64,000 nt of DNA, from contig CAUEEP010000134.1 of NCBI GenBank assembly GCA_958450365.1, positions 294,001-358,000 of the forward strand, written 5' to 3'. Positions 21,661-32,039 of the stretch are shown here, one piece after another. The position numbers and the translations under genes were made by a program. A model generated the notes under the pieces. That model saw nothing but the letters and a program-made list of their open reading frames with translations. It made no database searches and was not told the DNA's origin. The stretch comes from Mesorhabditis belari. Its lineage: Eukaryota; Nematoda; Chromadorea; Rhabditida; Rhabditidae. The first letter of the stretch is position 1; each line of letters opens with the position of its first letter.

Positions 21661-21780
21661 CGGCTTCGACGGGTTCAACTCCAGCCCTGGTCGTCACTTT
21701 TCAGTTTTTAAATATTTAAAAACATTTTGCCACAACTAGATGAAATTTTAAGTCAAATTAACAATAAGTTATTTGAAACG
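21661..21780 (+). mobile_element. SINE-like unit 2 (partial head plus body)
   Basis: GACGGGTTCAACTCCAGCCC (T arm) is followed by a body matching unit 1: TTTTTAAATATTTAAAAACA, CCACAACTAGATGAAATTTT, GTCAAATTAACAATAAG. Confidence 0.5.
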
Positions 21781-22160
21781 GCTCGCTGAGCGTCTCATTC
21801 TTGACTCCGTTCTTGACTCCTTTCTTGATCGATCGATACAAAGATCGAGCAACGAAATTTTTGAATTGAAAAGGATTAAAACAAACTTAAAAATTGGTAA
21901 GATTTGATTTAAAAGTGTCACGAGGTTTTTGAAAAGAAAAGCAAAGATTCGTTGAGAGATTTGAGTTATTTGAAGATCACGTTTTCTTAGATTAAAATGA
22001 AAGAGATGACCTGAAAAAAGCTCGAGAGATTTTGATCGAATCGGCCTTTTTTCTAAAGATGAAAAATCGAAAACACAAAAAAAGCGAAAAGAAATTCCTT
22101 TTTCGCCTTTCAAAAAAGATTCAACTTGATAAGGAAAATGTTTGATGAAATCGAAAAAAA
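21781..22160. other. Unassigned spacer
   Basis: AT-rich sequence between SINE-like units and mariner debris. The long open frame on the minus strand here is Phe/Lys-rich and unconvincing. Confidence 0.35.
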
Positions 22161-22164
22161 ACGA

Positions 22165-22215
22165 AAAACTATTAGGTTGTTCGGATCGTTTAGATCCGAA
22201 CAACCTAATAGTTTG
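22165..22215. repeat. Snap-back of mariner terminal repeat
   Basis: ACTATTAGGTTGTTCGGATC and its exact complement are separated by five bases. The same terminus (ATCCGAACAACCTAATA) ends the mariner copy at 22986, so this is likely a terminal repeat joined to itself. Confidence 0.75.
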
Positions 22216-22384
22216 TTTAAAGCGTTGCTGAAGTTATTGTTGTGAGAGAAGCTTTTAAAACATGTCTTTCTGTATTTCTTTTTGTATTTAAAAGTGCGTT
22301 ATCTTGTGTATATTTAGAATATTTTTAAACGGATAGTTTCTTATTTTTAAGATCTTTTTTCTTACTTTAGATGATTGACTTCAA

Positions 22385-22480
22385 ATATATAAAGTTCGCG
22401 TCTACTTTACTTATCAATAAGCCTACTTTACGACTTCAATAAGCCTACTTTACGACTTCAATAAGCCTACTTTACTTATT
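22385..22480. repeat. ~22-bp tandem repeat (ACTTCAATAAGCCTACTTT)
   Basis: About four units between mariner pieces. Confidence 0.7.
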
Positions 22481-22489
22481 GAGATTTGG

Positions 22490-22986
22490 TCAAAGCATTT
22501 GGGAATGATTTATTGTACGAAAGCCGATGCCGAGCCTGGCTCCAACACTTTCGGAATGGTGATGAAAGTCTCGAGGATGATCTCGAGGTCGACCAGAGGA
22601 AAGTTCAGAGTAGCTGAAAAGCTCGACTTGGATCATTGGCATAAAATAGTTCTCTCGACGATAAAGATGACATGGATCCGATTCGATTGCGGCTCTCAAA
22701 ATATTGTCTACCGCTTGAGGTCGACGAGGAGGTCATGGTCGACCAGAGTGTTCCTCTGGTCGACCATGACCTCCTCGTCGACCTCAAGCGGTAGACAACG
22801 CTATTTTGAAGGCTGCAATCGAATCGGATCCATGTCAAACGACGCTTGAACTTGCTCAACAGTTTCTGTGTTCAAATTCTACTATTAATGAGAATCTCCA
22901 CTCCATTGGAAAAACGATCAGATGCGGGAAATGGCTTCCTCAAAAATTAAGCAGTGCAAACGCTCGTTTATATCCGAACAACCTAA
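22490..22986 (+). pseudogene. mariner transposase fragment 2 with internal inverted duplication
   Basis: SRCRAWLQHFRNGDESLEDD (22535-22595) is the N-terminal mariner block. LELAQQFLCSNSTINENLHS then IGKTIRCGKWLPQ (22845-22950) follows. Between them, 22667-22745 and 22750-22836 are near-perfect inverse copies of about 80 bp, replacing normal coding sequence. It ends at the mariner TIR ATCCGAACAACCTAATA. Confidence 0.8.
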
Positions 22987-23520
22987 TATTAGGTTGATGC
23001 ATAAGTGTTTTTGTTCCTTTTCGTCTGCCGTTTCAAGCCAACAAATGCACCAATTAAACTACGGTTGATTTCATTAGAAAAAGCAATTATTTTTCTGCAA
23101 AATAACATTAAAACGGGTTTAAAAATATTTAATGCCTGGATTTTCTTGAGAGTATGAAGTCGGGTAGTCAAAAAGGGCTAACTCGATGCGGTTTAGATGC
23201 GGTTTAGACACCTTAGCTAAAGAAAACCTATCTTCGTGTCAATAGATAAAAGATAGAGAAAAAAAATGTTTGATATTTCGCCAAAATTTCAGAGAAATTC
23301 ATTCAGCCAATTTTTCCGTAGAGTTTTTTATAGATTTTTACGACAAAAGGCGTTTTTCACTCTCGAATTTGCTTGAAAGTGAACCGAAATTCATTTAAAA
23401 AGATGCAAATTGAACAAAAAAACACTTTTTTTATAGAGCAAACTATAGATTAATTGGTGAATTTGTTACTTTTTAACAGAAGTACGAAAAAAACGAAAAG
23501 ACTTATGCATCAACCTATTA
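22987..23520. mobile_element. ~530-bp mariner-type MITE
   Basis: Termini TTAGGTTGATGCATAAGT and ACTTATGCATCAACCTA are inverse, with further inverted AAAACGAAAAG / CTTTTCGT wording. They are of mariner type but differ from the adjacent mariner copy. The interior has no long frame matching transposase. Confidence 0.75.
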
Positions 23521-24270
23521 GAATGAGCATAAAATTCTGCGTCGAATGATATAAGTTGGATAGCATTTGACCGGCTCAACCTTCCCTTGTCCATTAAATA
23601 TCTTCAACATCTACCGTATTCTCTCAACATCTACCTAATAATTAGAATCTTGAGAGTTTTTTGAAATCGAAACACTTTTAACCTAAAGAATTTGATCTAA
23701 AGAATAAAAAGAATTGAAAAAGTTGAGATTTTTTTTGAAAAAATTTGAGAGAAAAGAAGGAATTCAATCAAATTTTTCGATTTCGATTGAATTATTCGAT
23801 TTCCGTTTTTTTTGAGCAAACAGGTTTTGAAAAGGTTTGAAATTTGGGAATTTGGGAGAATTGCTGAAAGTTTGAGAGTGATTTGGCACAAAATACATCT
23901 AAACGAAGTCTTCAATAATAAAAGTATAGAAAAATTTGTGCATTTTCAGCTTTTGCCTTGAGGAATCAATGGTTTATGTCTAGCTGGGCTTGAAAAAATG
24001 TTCAGATCTGAAAAACTAGAGTTCCCAAAGCACTAGAGTTCTTTAAAATGCCCTTAATATCATTAAAATACTCCAAATATCATCAAAATACTTCTAATGT
24101 TTGCATTACAGATCAAATTCCAGTAAAATTCATATCAATGACTTACAATTAACTTCATCTAGTCCAGTTTTACAATTAACTTCATCTAGTTAGCGCTAGA
24201 CTTGGTAATAAGAAAGAAAGGAAGAAGGAAGAAGGAAAGAAGAAAGAAAGGAAGCTAGTTTTCTTTTAAA
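23521..24270. other. Unassigned spacer
   Basis: AT-rich. Contains ATTCTGCGTCGAATGATA and a short run of ACTTCATCTAGT repeats; AAGAAAGGAAG purine repeats at 24206-24255. No gene seen. Confidence 0.4.
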
Positions 24271-24275
24271 AAATG

Positions 24276-24364
24276 AATTTGGAGCCAAGAGGAGTCGAAC
24301 TCTTGACCTTGCGATTACCAGCCAGATTACAACTTAGATGCTCTACCACTGAGGTATTGGCGAC
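24276..24364 (-). tRNA. tRNA-like sequence, Thr(TGT)-like, possibly with insertion
   Basis: The minus strand reads CCTCAGTGGTAGAGCATCTA, then AGTTGTAATCT, then an extra GGCTGGTAATCGC, then AAGGTCAAGAGTTCGACTCC. The D arm and B-box are good and a TGT anticodon can be placed. The extra stretch could be an intron or decay, and the T loop would need eight bases, so function is doubtful. Confidence 0.4.
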
Positions 24365-24384
24365 TGCTTTCCCAAGAACAAATG

Positions 24385-24480
24385 CTCATTTAAAGAGAAC
24401 AAGGAAGAAGGGAAGAAGAAAGGAAGAAGGGAAGAAGAAAAGAAGAAGGGAAGAAGAAAGGAAGAAAGAGAGTTCAAAAG
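24385..24480 (+). repeat. Purine-rich AAGGGAAGAAGAAAGG repeat
   Basis: A polypurine strand of about 90 bp next to the tRNA-like sequence. Confidence 0.75.
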
Positions 24481-24599
24481 TTTCATGAAAAGTTGATGAA
24501 AACTGGACTTAACTGGAATATTTTCTTTTTCAGCTTTGAAGTTTAACCAAAAACTTTAAAGATTTCAGCTGTGGCCTTTCTCAAATTGCGGATTGCGGA

Positions 24600-24724
24600 C
24601 TGCGAACGGATCGAATGCGGAGGGATCGAATGCGGACGGATCGAATGCGGACGGATTGAATGCGGACGGATTGAATGCGGACGGATTGAATGCGGACGGA
24701 TCGAATGCGGACGGATCGAATGCA
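24600..24724. repeat. 15-bp tandem repeat (GGATCGAATGCGGAC)
   Basis: Eight units. On the plus strand they encode NADGS; the downstream frame continues into EACISCGKVAGGNE and TCNG (24727-24798) followed by a GTAATA donor-like site. The Cys/Gly wording is faintly PHD/RING-like, but no partner exon was found, so coding status is open. Confidence 0.8.
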
Positions 24725-24894
24725 GACGAAGCGTGCATTAGCTGCGGAAAAGTGGCTGGTGGAAATGAAATCTACTTGATTTTCACTTGCAATGGGGTAA
24801 TAATTTGAATCTAAACCTTTGTTAAAACGTCGGACATTCATTACTTTTAAGCTCTAAGCATTTTCAAATCATTTTGAATCAAAACAAAACTTCC

Positions 24895-24966
24895 TTCCGT
24901 TGCCGGGAATCGAACCCGGGCCTTATGGGTGAGAGCCATAAATCCTAACCACTAGACCACAACGGA
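24895..24966 (-). tRNA. tRNA-Glu (CTC)
   Basis: Complete 72-nt cloverleaf on the minus strand. The acceptor TCCGTTG pairs with CAACGGA; the D arm is GTCTAGTGGTTAGGAT; the anticodon arm is TATGG-CTCTCAC-CCATA with anticodon CTC; the T arm is CCGGG-TTCGATT-CCCGG; the discriminator is A. All stems pair. It reads GAG codons. This is the only tRNA in the window that looks fully functional. Confidence 0.95.
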
Positions 24967-25078
24967 CATGTGAACGGGGAGGGAAAATGAGGGTTAAGAC
25001 TCGAGTGAAGGCGAGATTGCGAGTTCATTTGATTGACAGATTAGTTAACTCCCTCTAGAGCAAAGCAGGTCAAGCAAA

Positions 25079-25152
25079 GGCGTTGTGGTGTAATGGTTAG
25101 CACAATTGGGCGGTAAGCGAAAGGTCGGGGGTTCGAGTCCCGATAACGGGCG
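25079..25152 (+). tRNA. tRNA-Glu-derived pseudogene
   Basis: GCGTTGTGGTGTAATGGTTA ... GGGGGTTCGAGTCCCGA keeps A- and B-boxes of a Glu/Asp-type tRNA. The acceptor 3' strand (TAACGGGC) mismatches at the end, two T-stem pairs are lost and the anticodon arm (GGGCGGTAAGCG) is disrupted. The GGTAAGCGA phrase recurs in the tRNA-like sequence at 31.5 kb. Confidence 0.45.
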
Positions 25153-25244
25153 TCTTTTTGATCTGCCTTTTTCCAACTTTGGATCGAATTGTCGGCTAGA
25201 TTTATTATATACTAAACCATTCTAAAGCAGTTTTATTAAGAAAT

Positions 25245-25330
25245 CTTAGTAAAGAAAAGAAAAGAAAAGAAAAGAAAAGAAAAGAAAAGAAAAGAAAAGA
25301 AAAGAAAAGAAAAGAAAAGAAAAGAAAAGA
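25245..25330. repeat. AAAAG pentanucleotide microsatellite
   Basis: About 16 perfect units. Confidence 0.95.
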
Positions 25331-25739
25331 TTCTAAATGAATGATCAGTGATAAAAAGCGAAAATGATAGTATAATTGACAAATCAGACATAAAAATGAG
25401 TGATTTGGAAAGGAAAAAGAAAAGAAGACATTGAAAAATATCAAAAAAAATCAGAAGTCAAGGATTTTATGAGCAATTTGGAGGGAAATATTGTGTTTTC
25501 CACAAAGATATTCAAGAAAAGAGAGGAAAAGAGAGGAAAAGAGGGGAAAATCGGGGAAAAAAAGTGGAAAAATGACGCAAATCCGGTGAGTCGCTCGATT
25601 ATTCGCAAATATGAGCATTAGATTTGCCTTTTTTCGTGGCTTTTTTGTCATTTTTTAAAGTCTATGATCGTGCAATGAGGCATTTTTTTTAAAGTAAACC
25701 ACATAAAAGTACTTATTTTATATATAAATACTTTATTCA

Positions 25740-25945
25740 GAAAGAAATAAAGTGCGAAAACGACATGAAAAATGTACTGGATAAAAGATAAAAGATAAAA
25801 GATCACAAAGTCACTTAAAATGCAGCGAAATAGCCCTTTTCAAATCAGAAACGGTGGAGATCAAACGCAACTTGTCGGGAAGGGCATTCCAAACTTTAGT
25901 CACACGATTTACGAAAAAAGCTCTAGAGGATTTAGAGAAAGCAGA
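25740..25945 (-). mobile_element. LINE 3' end (non-LTR retrotransposon), 5' truncated
   Basis: The minus strand encodes SSRAFFVNRVTKVWNALPDK then LRLISTVSDLKRAIS and a stop near 25812. RV..VWN.LPD.....S...FK is the conserved C-terminal block of CR1/jockey-like reverse transcriptase proteins. After the stop come an AATAAAG and an AT-rich tail with TATTTATATATAAAATAAG. Only the last ~200 bp are present, as expected for 5' truncation on insertion. Confidence 0.75.
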
Positions 25946-26095
25946 TTATTTCAATCAAAAATTCAGATAATCTTCATTAAAAGCTTTTGAAAATCTCAGA
26001 AATCCTTCAATTTTCTTCAAAAAAACATTATGATTCATTGAAAAGCTTCAATTTTCTTTTAAATCATATTTTTGGTTACTAACTTGCGTCAATTG

Positions 26096-26393
26096 TAAAG
26101 CTTTAGTAAAGTAAAGCTAGTAAAGTAAAGCTAGTAAAGTAAAGCTAGTAAAGTAAAGCTAGTAAAGTAAAGCTAGTAAAGTAAAGCTAGTAAAGTAAAG
26201 CTAGTAAAGTAAAGCTAGTAAAGTAAAGCTAGTAAAGTAAAGCTAGTAAAGTAAAGCTAGTAAAGTAAAGTAAAGTAAAGTAAAGTAAAGTAAAGTAAAG
26301 CTAGCAAAGTAAAGTAAAGTAAAGTAAAGTAAAGTAAAGTAAAGTAAAGTAAAGTAAAGTAAAGTAAATTAAAGTAAAGTAAAGTAAAGAAAA
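26096..26393. repeat. TAAAGTAAAGCTAG array passing into TAAAG array
   Basis: About 12 units of the 14-bp form are followed by more than 20 units of the 5-bp TAAAG core, with a single GCTAGC return at 26300. The short unit is contained in the long one, which suggests stepwise growth. Confidence 0.92.
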
Positions 26394-26519
26394 GATTAAA
26401 AATTGATGAAATGCTTGAAGCTAATTAGCTTATTGTATTAAGAATTTCAAGAAAAAAAGTCATTTTTTAATTTTACAAGATGAAGAACTGGTAAAAATAG
26501 GTAAAAAGTAAGGAAAAAG

Positions 26520-27010
26520 TAAGCAAAAAGTAGGCAAAGTTAAGACAAAATTAAGGCAAGATTAAGACAAAATTCCGGCCAAAATTAAGGCCAAAATTAA
26601 GGCCAAAGTCAAGACAAAATTAAGGCCAAGATTAAGGCCAAAGTTAAGACAAAATTAGGCCAAGATTAAGGCCAAAGTTAAGACAAAATTAGGCCAAGAT
26701 TAAGGCCAAAGTTAAGACAAAATTAGGCCAAGATTAAGGCCAAAGTTAAGACAAAATTAGGCCAAGATTAAGGCCAAAGTTAAGACAAAATTAAGGCCAT
26801 GATTAAGCCCAAGGTCAAGACAAAATTAAGGCTGAAATTAAGGCAAGATTAAGGCCAAGATTAAGGTCAAGATTAAGGCCAAGATTAAGGCCAAAGTTAA
26901 GACAAAATTAGGGCCAAGATTAAGGCCAAAGTTAAGACAAAATTAAGGCCAAGATTAAGGCCAAAGTCAAGACAAAGTTAAGGCTGAAATTAAGGCCAAA
27001 AACTTGGACA
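26520..27010. repeat. AAGGCCAAGATTAAGGCCAA / GTTAAGACAAAATT array
   Basis: Degenerate 12-bp words (AAGTTAAGACAA, AATTAAGGCCAA) are arranged in higher-order units of about 35-36 bp, several identical in a row (26630-26780). Confidence 0.88.
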
Positions 27011-27745
27011 AAATGACGTGAAGAAAACGGGAAAATCACCTTAGACCTTTCTCTATAAAGATTCCAAAAGAAAAGCCCCTTATATCAAAGCGCTTTGCCA
27101 GATAGCGAGCGATTGTGCGACCGCACAAAGGTCAGCTTTCGGGGAACAGTTTTTCGGCTTTTTTTCTGCTTTAGTTTGACGGATTGAGTTCATTTTTGCG
27201 TCAAAAGATTCGTCTTGAAAAATGCTATCATTTAGAAATCAGATTTACTAAAAAAAATTTAGTTTATAGCAATAAAATACGAATTTCAGTTTTACTTGAA
27301 GATATTTTAAGCAAAAAATGTTTAAATCTAAAGATTTTGAAAGTAATTGATTGAAATTTCGATTTAAATCTAAATAAAATAAAATAGAAATCGATTTTTG
27401 CTTAGGAAAATCGAAAAAAAATGTTTATTCAATGAAGTTTTATGAATTTTTATGAATTTTTTTGCATGAAAGCAACGGGAATGACGCAAAAAGTAGAAAA
27501 ATCGAAAAAAAAAGAAAAAATAATATAAAAGAGACGATCATCATGAGAAATATTGATGGAAAAGAGAAAAAAATAAAAAAAATTCAATCAAATGTCAACA
27601 TGAAAGGGGAAAAAAGGGAAAATTTTGTGAATTTGTGAATTTTAGAGAAATTTTGGCATTCTGAAAGATAGAATTTGTTGTTTTTTGTTTGATTGAAATA
27701 TTTTGTGCGTCAAAGTCTTCAAAAAGTTTGTTTAATATCTAAATA
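27011..27745. other. Unassigned spacer
   Basis: A-rich sequence. GCGCTTTGCCAGATAGCGAG (about 27090-27110) faintly recalls the repeat around 37.6 kb. No gene. Confidence 0.4.
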
Positions 27746-27747
27746 TA

Positions 27748-28308
27748 AGCTACAGATCAAGCTACAGCTACAGATCAAGCTCTAGATCAAGCTACAGCTC
27801 AAGATCAAGCTCTAGATTAAGTTACAGCTCAGGATCCAGCTACAGATCAAGCTACAACTATAGATCAAGCTCTAGATCAAGCTACAGCTCAAGATCAAGC
27901 TCTAGATCAAGCTACAGCTCAAGATCAAGCTCTAGATCAAGCTACAGCTCAAGATCCAGCTACAGATCAAGCTACAGCTCAAGGTCCAGCTACAGATCAA
28001 GCTACAGCTACAGATCAAGCTCTAGATCAAGCTACAGCTACAGCTCAAGCTCTAGATCAAGCTACAGCTCAAGATCCAGCTACAGATCAAGCTACAGCTC
28101 AAGGTCCAGCTACAGATCAAGCTACAGCTACAGATCAAGCTCTAGATCAAGCTACAGCTCAAGATCAAGCTCTAGATTAAGCTACAGCTCAAGATCCAGC
28201 TACAGATCAAGCTACAGCTCAAGGTCCAGCTACAGATCAAGCTACAGCTACAGATCAAGCTCTAGATCAAGCTACAGCTCAAGATCAAGCTACAGATCAA
28301 GATCAAGA
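27748..28308. repeat. GATCAAGCTACAGCT array with higher-order structure
   Basis: Words ACAGATCAAGCT, ACAGCTCAA and CTAGATCAAGCT are tandemly arranged, with a block of about 120-125 bp containing AAGGTCCAGCTACAG repeated three times (near 27980, 28100, 28220). Confidence 0.9.
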
Positions 28309-28309
28309 T

Positions 28310-29002
28310 TACGAAATTCAGCCGCTAATGGAATGAGGGTATTTCCGGGCATCCAATCAAAAAGTCGCCCACATAAAAAATGTTCATAATACATATATTT
28401 TATAATAAATTTTTGAAATTAGCTCATTTGGTTCAGTAGAAAAATTTTTTTGAGCCCCCAAAGTTTAGGTTCAAAAATGCCCTTTGCTCTATAAAAAAAG
28501 GCTATAAAAAATTTTCTACTTATCCAAAAAACTTGCCTAATAGCTCATTTTGTAGCCAATTTGATGTAGATTCTTAAAGTAAAGCTACATTGAACATTTG
28601 TTTTTCAAAGCTAGGAGAAAGAGGGCGAGGAACGACTTCAGTTGAACTCGGTCGCTGTTTTCACATTTGAGAATTGCCCTGAATTTGTTTCTCGCCCTCT
28701 TTCTCCTACTTTCAACGAAAAATTGTTTTAAATGGCTTTACTTTAAGAAACTACATCTAATTGGCTACAAAATGAGCTATTAGGCAAGTTTTTTGGATAA
28801 GTAGAAAATTTTTTATAGCCACCCAAAGTTTAGGTTCAAAAACCTAAACTTTGGGGGCTCAAAAAAAATTTTCTACTGAACCAAATGAGCTAATTTCAAA
28901 AATTTATTATAAAATATATGTATTATGAACATTTTTTATGTGGGCGACTTTTTGATTGGATGCCCGGAAATACCCTCATTCCATTAGCGGCTGAATTTCG
29001 TA
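28310..29002. mobile_element. 693-bp foldback element, arms ~320 bp
   Basis: Outer termini CGAAATTCAGCCGCTAATGG and CCATTAGCGGCTGAATTTCG are each next to TA. The arms run inward through GGGCATCCAATCAAAAAGTC, AAATTAGCTCATTTGGTTC and AAGTTTTTTGGATAAGTAG to GAGAAAGAGGGCGAG / CTCGCCCTCTTTCTC around 28617-28707. Arms are nearly identical apart from a small extra hairpin at 28823-28855. The loop is only about 60 bp, so a very stable hairpin would form. It abuts the tandem array at 27.75-28.31 kb. Confidence 0.9.
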
Positions 29003-29204
29003 AACGGCTACGACATATAAACAAAGAAACAACGATTTTGATGATTTTGATGATTTTATTGATATTTTTCATATTCCTATTACAATAGGAAACTAGAGAA
29101 GTGGAAAAAAAGGCAAATCCAGCTTTTAGATGAAGAACTTCTTGTGAATGAGAATGAATAAAGTGTTCAAGTGAGATCAGATATCTCGAAACAAGAAATA
29201 ACGT

Positions 29205-29632
29205 CTTGAGCTTAGGCTTTAAGTGAGGGAAGAGTACCAAGCCTGAGTCTTGAGTGAAGAGTACCAAAGCCTGAGTCTTGAGTGAAGAGTACAAAACTTG
29301 AGTCTTGAGTGAAGGAGTACCAAAGCCTGAGTCTTGAGTGAAGAGTACCAAAGCCTGAGTCTTGAGTGAAGAGTACAAAACTTGAGTCTTGAGTGAAGAG
29401 TACCAAGCCAGAGTCTTGAGTGAAGAGTACCAAAGCCTGAGTCTTGAGTGAAGAGTACAAAACTTGAGTCTTGAGTGAAGAGTACCAAAGCCTGAGTCTT
29501 GAGTGAAGAGTACCAAAGCCTGAGTCTTGAGTGAAGAGTACAAAACTTGAGTCTTGAATGAAGAGTACCAAAGCCTGAGTCTTGAGTGAAGAGTACAAAA
29601 CTTGAGTCTTGAATGAAGAGTACCAAGCAAGC
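29205..29632. repeat. 27-bp tandem repeat (CTTGAGTGAAGAGTACCAAA)
   Basis: About 16 units of two alternating types (ending CCAAAGCCTGAGT or AAAACTTGAGT), order A-B-A-A-B. Open frames on the minus strand are products of the 27-bp period. Confidence 0.92.
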
Positions 29633-29639
29633 AAAGAAG

Positions 29640-30180
29640 ATTTCTTTACACTTAAGCTTTTTTACTATTAGATTCTTATCTATTTTCTTATTATTTAAGC
29701 GTAAAAAGATTGAAAACTAAATCCATGAAAACAGTGCAGAAATTGAAAATTTATCGTTTTCCAAAAAAGTGACCTTGAATGGAAATTCAAGAGTCGGAAA
29801 AAGAGCAAAAAAAAGCGAAAACACATCAAAAACAAGAATTCTCACTGCAAAATCCGAGAAAAAGAGAAAAATTCTGAAAAAGGAAGAGAAAATCGATGGA
29901 TGTTAAGGGGGGGAAAAGGTTGGAGAACTCGATGAGCCAAGGAAATCGAGCAAAGGGGATTTTTGGGGGGAAATGACGGGGGAATTGTGCAGAGAATTAT
30001 GCAGAAAATTGTGCAGAGAATTGTGCAGCAAATTGCGTTCTTTGAATGTGAAATGAAAAGCAATTGAGCCCCTTTGAAAGCGAAGAATATTTGAAAGAAC
30101 TTTTCAAGCTAACTAGTTACAAAATAAGGTCAAAGATCTAGGCAAAGGTTGTTTCAACCGTAAAAAAGATTCTGCTAGAG
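29640..30180. other. Unassigned spacer
   Basis: AT-rich, with a small GTGCAGAGAATTATGCAGAA repeat at 29990-30030. No gene. Confidence 0.4.
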
Positions 30181-30184
30181 GAGT

Positions 30185-30660
30185 TAGGAGTATTTAAAAC
30201 ATGATTCTGATCTTGAACTGGTCTTGAATCCAATCTGACCCTGATTCTGGTTCTGGTTCGAGTCCTAGTCCCGGTTTTAGTCCAGATTCGGTTGCTGTCT
30301 TTTGAACTAATCCTGGCCTGGCCTAGTCCTGGCCTGTTTCAAGATCTAGGCCTGGTCAAAGCTTGTTTCAACCTTACGAATGATTCTTCTAGAGGAGTTA
30401 GGAGTGTTTAAAACATGATTCTGGTCTTGAACTGGCCTTGAATCCAATCTGACCCTGATTCTGGTTCTGGTTCGAGTCCTAGTCCTGGTTTTAGTCCAGA
30501 TTCGGTTGCTATCTTTTGTACTAATCCTGGCCTGGCCCAAGCCTTGGCCTAAGCCTTGGTCTAGTCCTGGCCTGGCCTAGTCCTGGCCTGGTTCAAGATC
30601 TAGGCCTGGTTCAAGATCTAGGCCTGGTCAAAGCTTGTTTCAACCTTGCGAATGATTCTG
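30185..30660. repeat. ~200-bp tandem duplication plus GGCCTGGCCTAGTCCT words
   Basis: 30185-30350 and 30390-30600 repeat the block TTTAAAACATGATTCTGRTC ... GTCCAGATTCGGTTGCT; the third copy stops after TTTAAAACATGATTTTTTT (30664). A related block in inverse orientation occurs at 33.75-33.85 kb. Confidence 0.75.
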
Positions 30661-30664
30661 CTGT

Positions 30665-31210
30665 TTAAAACATGATTTTTTTGATCTGTTATGACAAAAA
30701 GTTTGTCTATATTCATTTTCTGATTCTGGTATTCGAAAAATTGACTTAATATTGGATAAAGTTTAAGTAAAATGAATGAAAATGAATGTTTTTGAGGTCT
30801 TTTTGACTGAACGCTGGGTTTTTTTTTGCCAAAAATGAGTGTATCTCTGAGAAAAACCTGCAAAACTGATGTTGATCTCATTAATCCAAAAATAATCAAC
30901 ATGTTTTCTCTTTTTTGGGGAAAACGGAAATTGAAATGGAGACAAATTGAATGAAATTTTTAGGGGAAATAAGCGGATTTTTGGTCGAATGAAAACTGCC
31001 CAAATTTTCCACTAATCACATCGGGTTTAAGCTTTAAATTCGTCATAAAATTGGTGAAAAAGATAAAGGTTGGAAATAAGGCGATTATAAATCGAGCTTA
31101 GACAATGAAGAGAAGCAAGTTTAAGCTTCTTGAGCCAAGCACGAGAGTCGAGAGTCCAAAAGATCAAAGAAATCTTCAAGAAATGAATGATTGGATAAAG
31201 AAAAAAAAAG
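30665..31210. other. Unassigned spacer
   Basis: AT-rich, no repeat or exon recognised. Confidence 0.4.
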
Positions 31211-31213
31211 ATA

Positions 31214-31442
31214 ACCGTATTTTCTCTAATAGTAGTGCACCGAGCCGAGTTGTTGACTATTTTACGGTTTCCAAGCTTTTGCAGAAGCTCAACACTCTAA
31301 TCTCTTACTAGATCTCATCTCAGCTACATTTTCCAACCCCACATCGATAGGTTCTGATAAGCGGTTCTCGAGATTTCGAGGCATTTAGTCGACGCTCAGG
31401 GTCCTGAGCTATAAGAGAAAGAGCTATAAGAGTGCACGGTAG
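31214..31442. mobile_element. MITE copy 4
   Basis: The left end CCGTATTTTCTCTAATAGTA and body match copies 1-3. The right end is altered (GAGCTATAAGAGTGCACGG). No array expansion in this copy. Confidence 0.75.
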
Positions 31443-31469
31443 ATGGCGAAGATATTTAAACGATGGTAG

Positions 31470-31540
31470 GACACCATGTAGCTCATTGGTAGAGGGTTCG
31501 TCCGGTAAGCGAGAGCTCGGTGGTTCGAGTCCCGGTGTCG
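31470..31540 (+). tRNA. tRNA-like sequence, probably pseudogene
   Basis: GACACC can pair with GGTGTC at the ends. TAGCTCATTGGTAGAGG is a good A-box/D arm and GGTGGTTCGAGTCCC a B-box. The anticodon arm TTCGT-CCGGTAA-GCGAG lacks U33 in the register that pairs, and the T stem has mismatches. Confidence 0.4.
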
Positions 31541-31544
31541 ATTG

Positions 31545-32035
31545 CTTTTTGTTTTTCTAGCCTCAACCCATAAAAGGACCAACTCTGGGGATAGCAGGGA
31601 AGAATTGTCACAAAAGCAACGTCTTCTAGGTCGTGCAAGGTCAGAAGCTAAGACAGGACCAGGCTTTTGGTATATCCAAAGATGTACAATCTTTTAAGGC
31701 TTTTTCCATCGATCATCTGAGTTTAAATGTCTCAAAACTAATTGCCCAAGCTTGAGTTGGCTTTATTGCCGATTTGACTTGACCCTAGGTAATACCAGCG
31801 CCAGCCAAATGATGCGACTTTTCTCAATCAGTGATTTCACCTAGATTACTGCATTTTTAGCTTTTAGATTATTTGGTGTAGTTTTGCCAGCCTTTCTCAT
31901 TGTCAAGTTTAGAAAATCAGCCATCCAAATCATCAAACTGGAGTTTAGCCTAAAAATCGACAACCTACAGCTTAGAGTTTTTAAAGAAAAGAAACAATTT
32001 TCAAAGAAGAAATAATTCTTGGCATGAGATGGGAA
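31545..32035. other. Unassigned spacer
   Basis: No gene, array or element recognised. Confidence 0.35.
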
Positions 32036-32039
32036 AAAA

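Noticed and set aside
28923..29634. 235-codon minus-strand ORF with HSRLKFCTL repeats
   Set aside because: 27-bp array (divisible by three) plus the arm of a foldback element; alternative frames are equally open.
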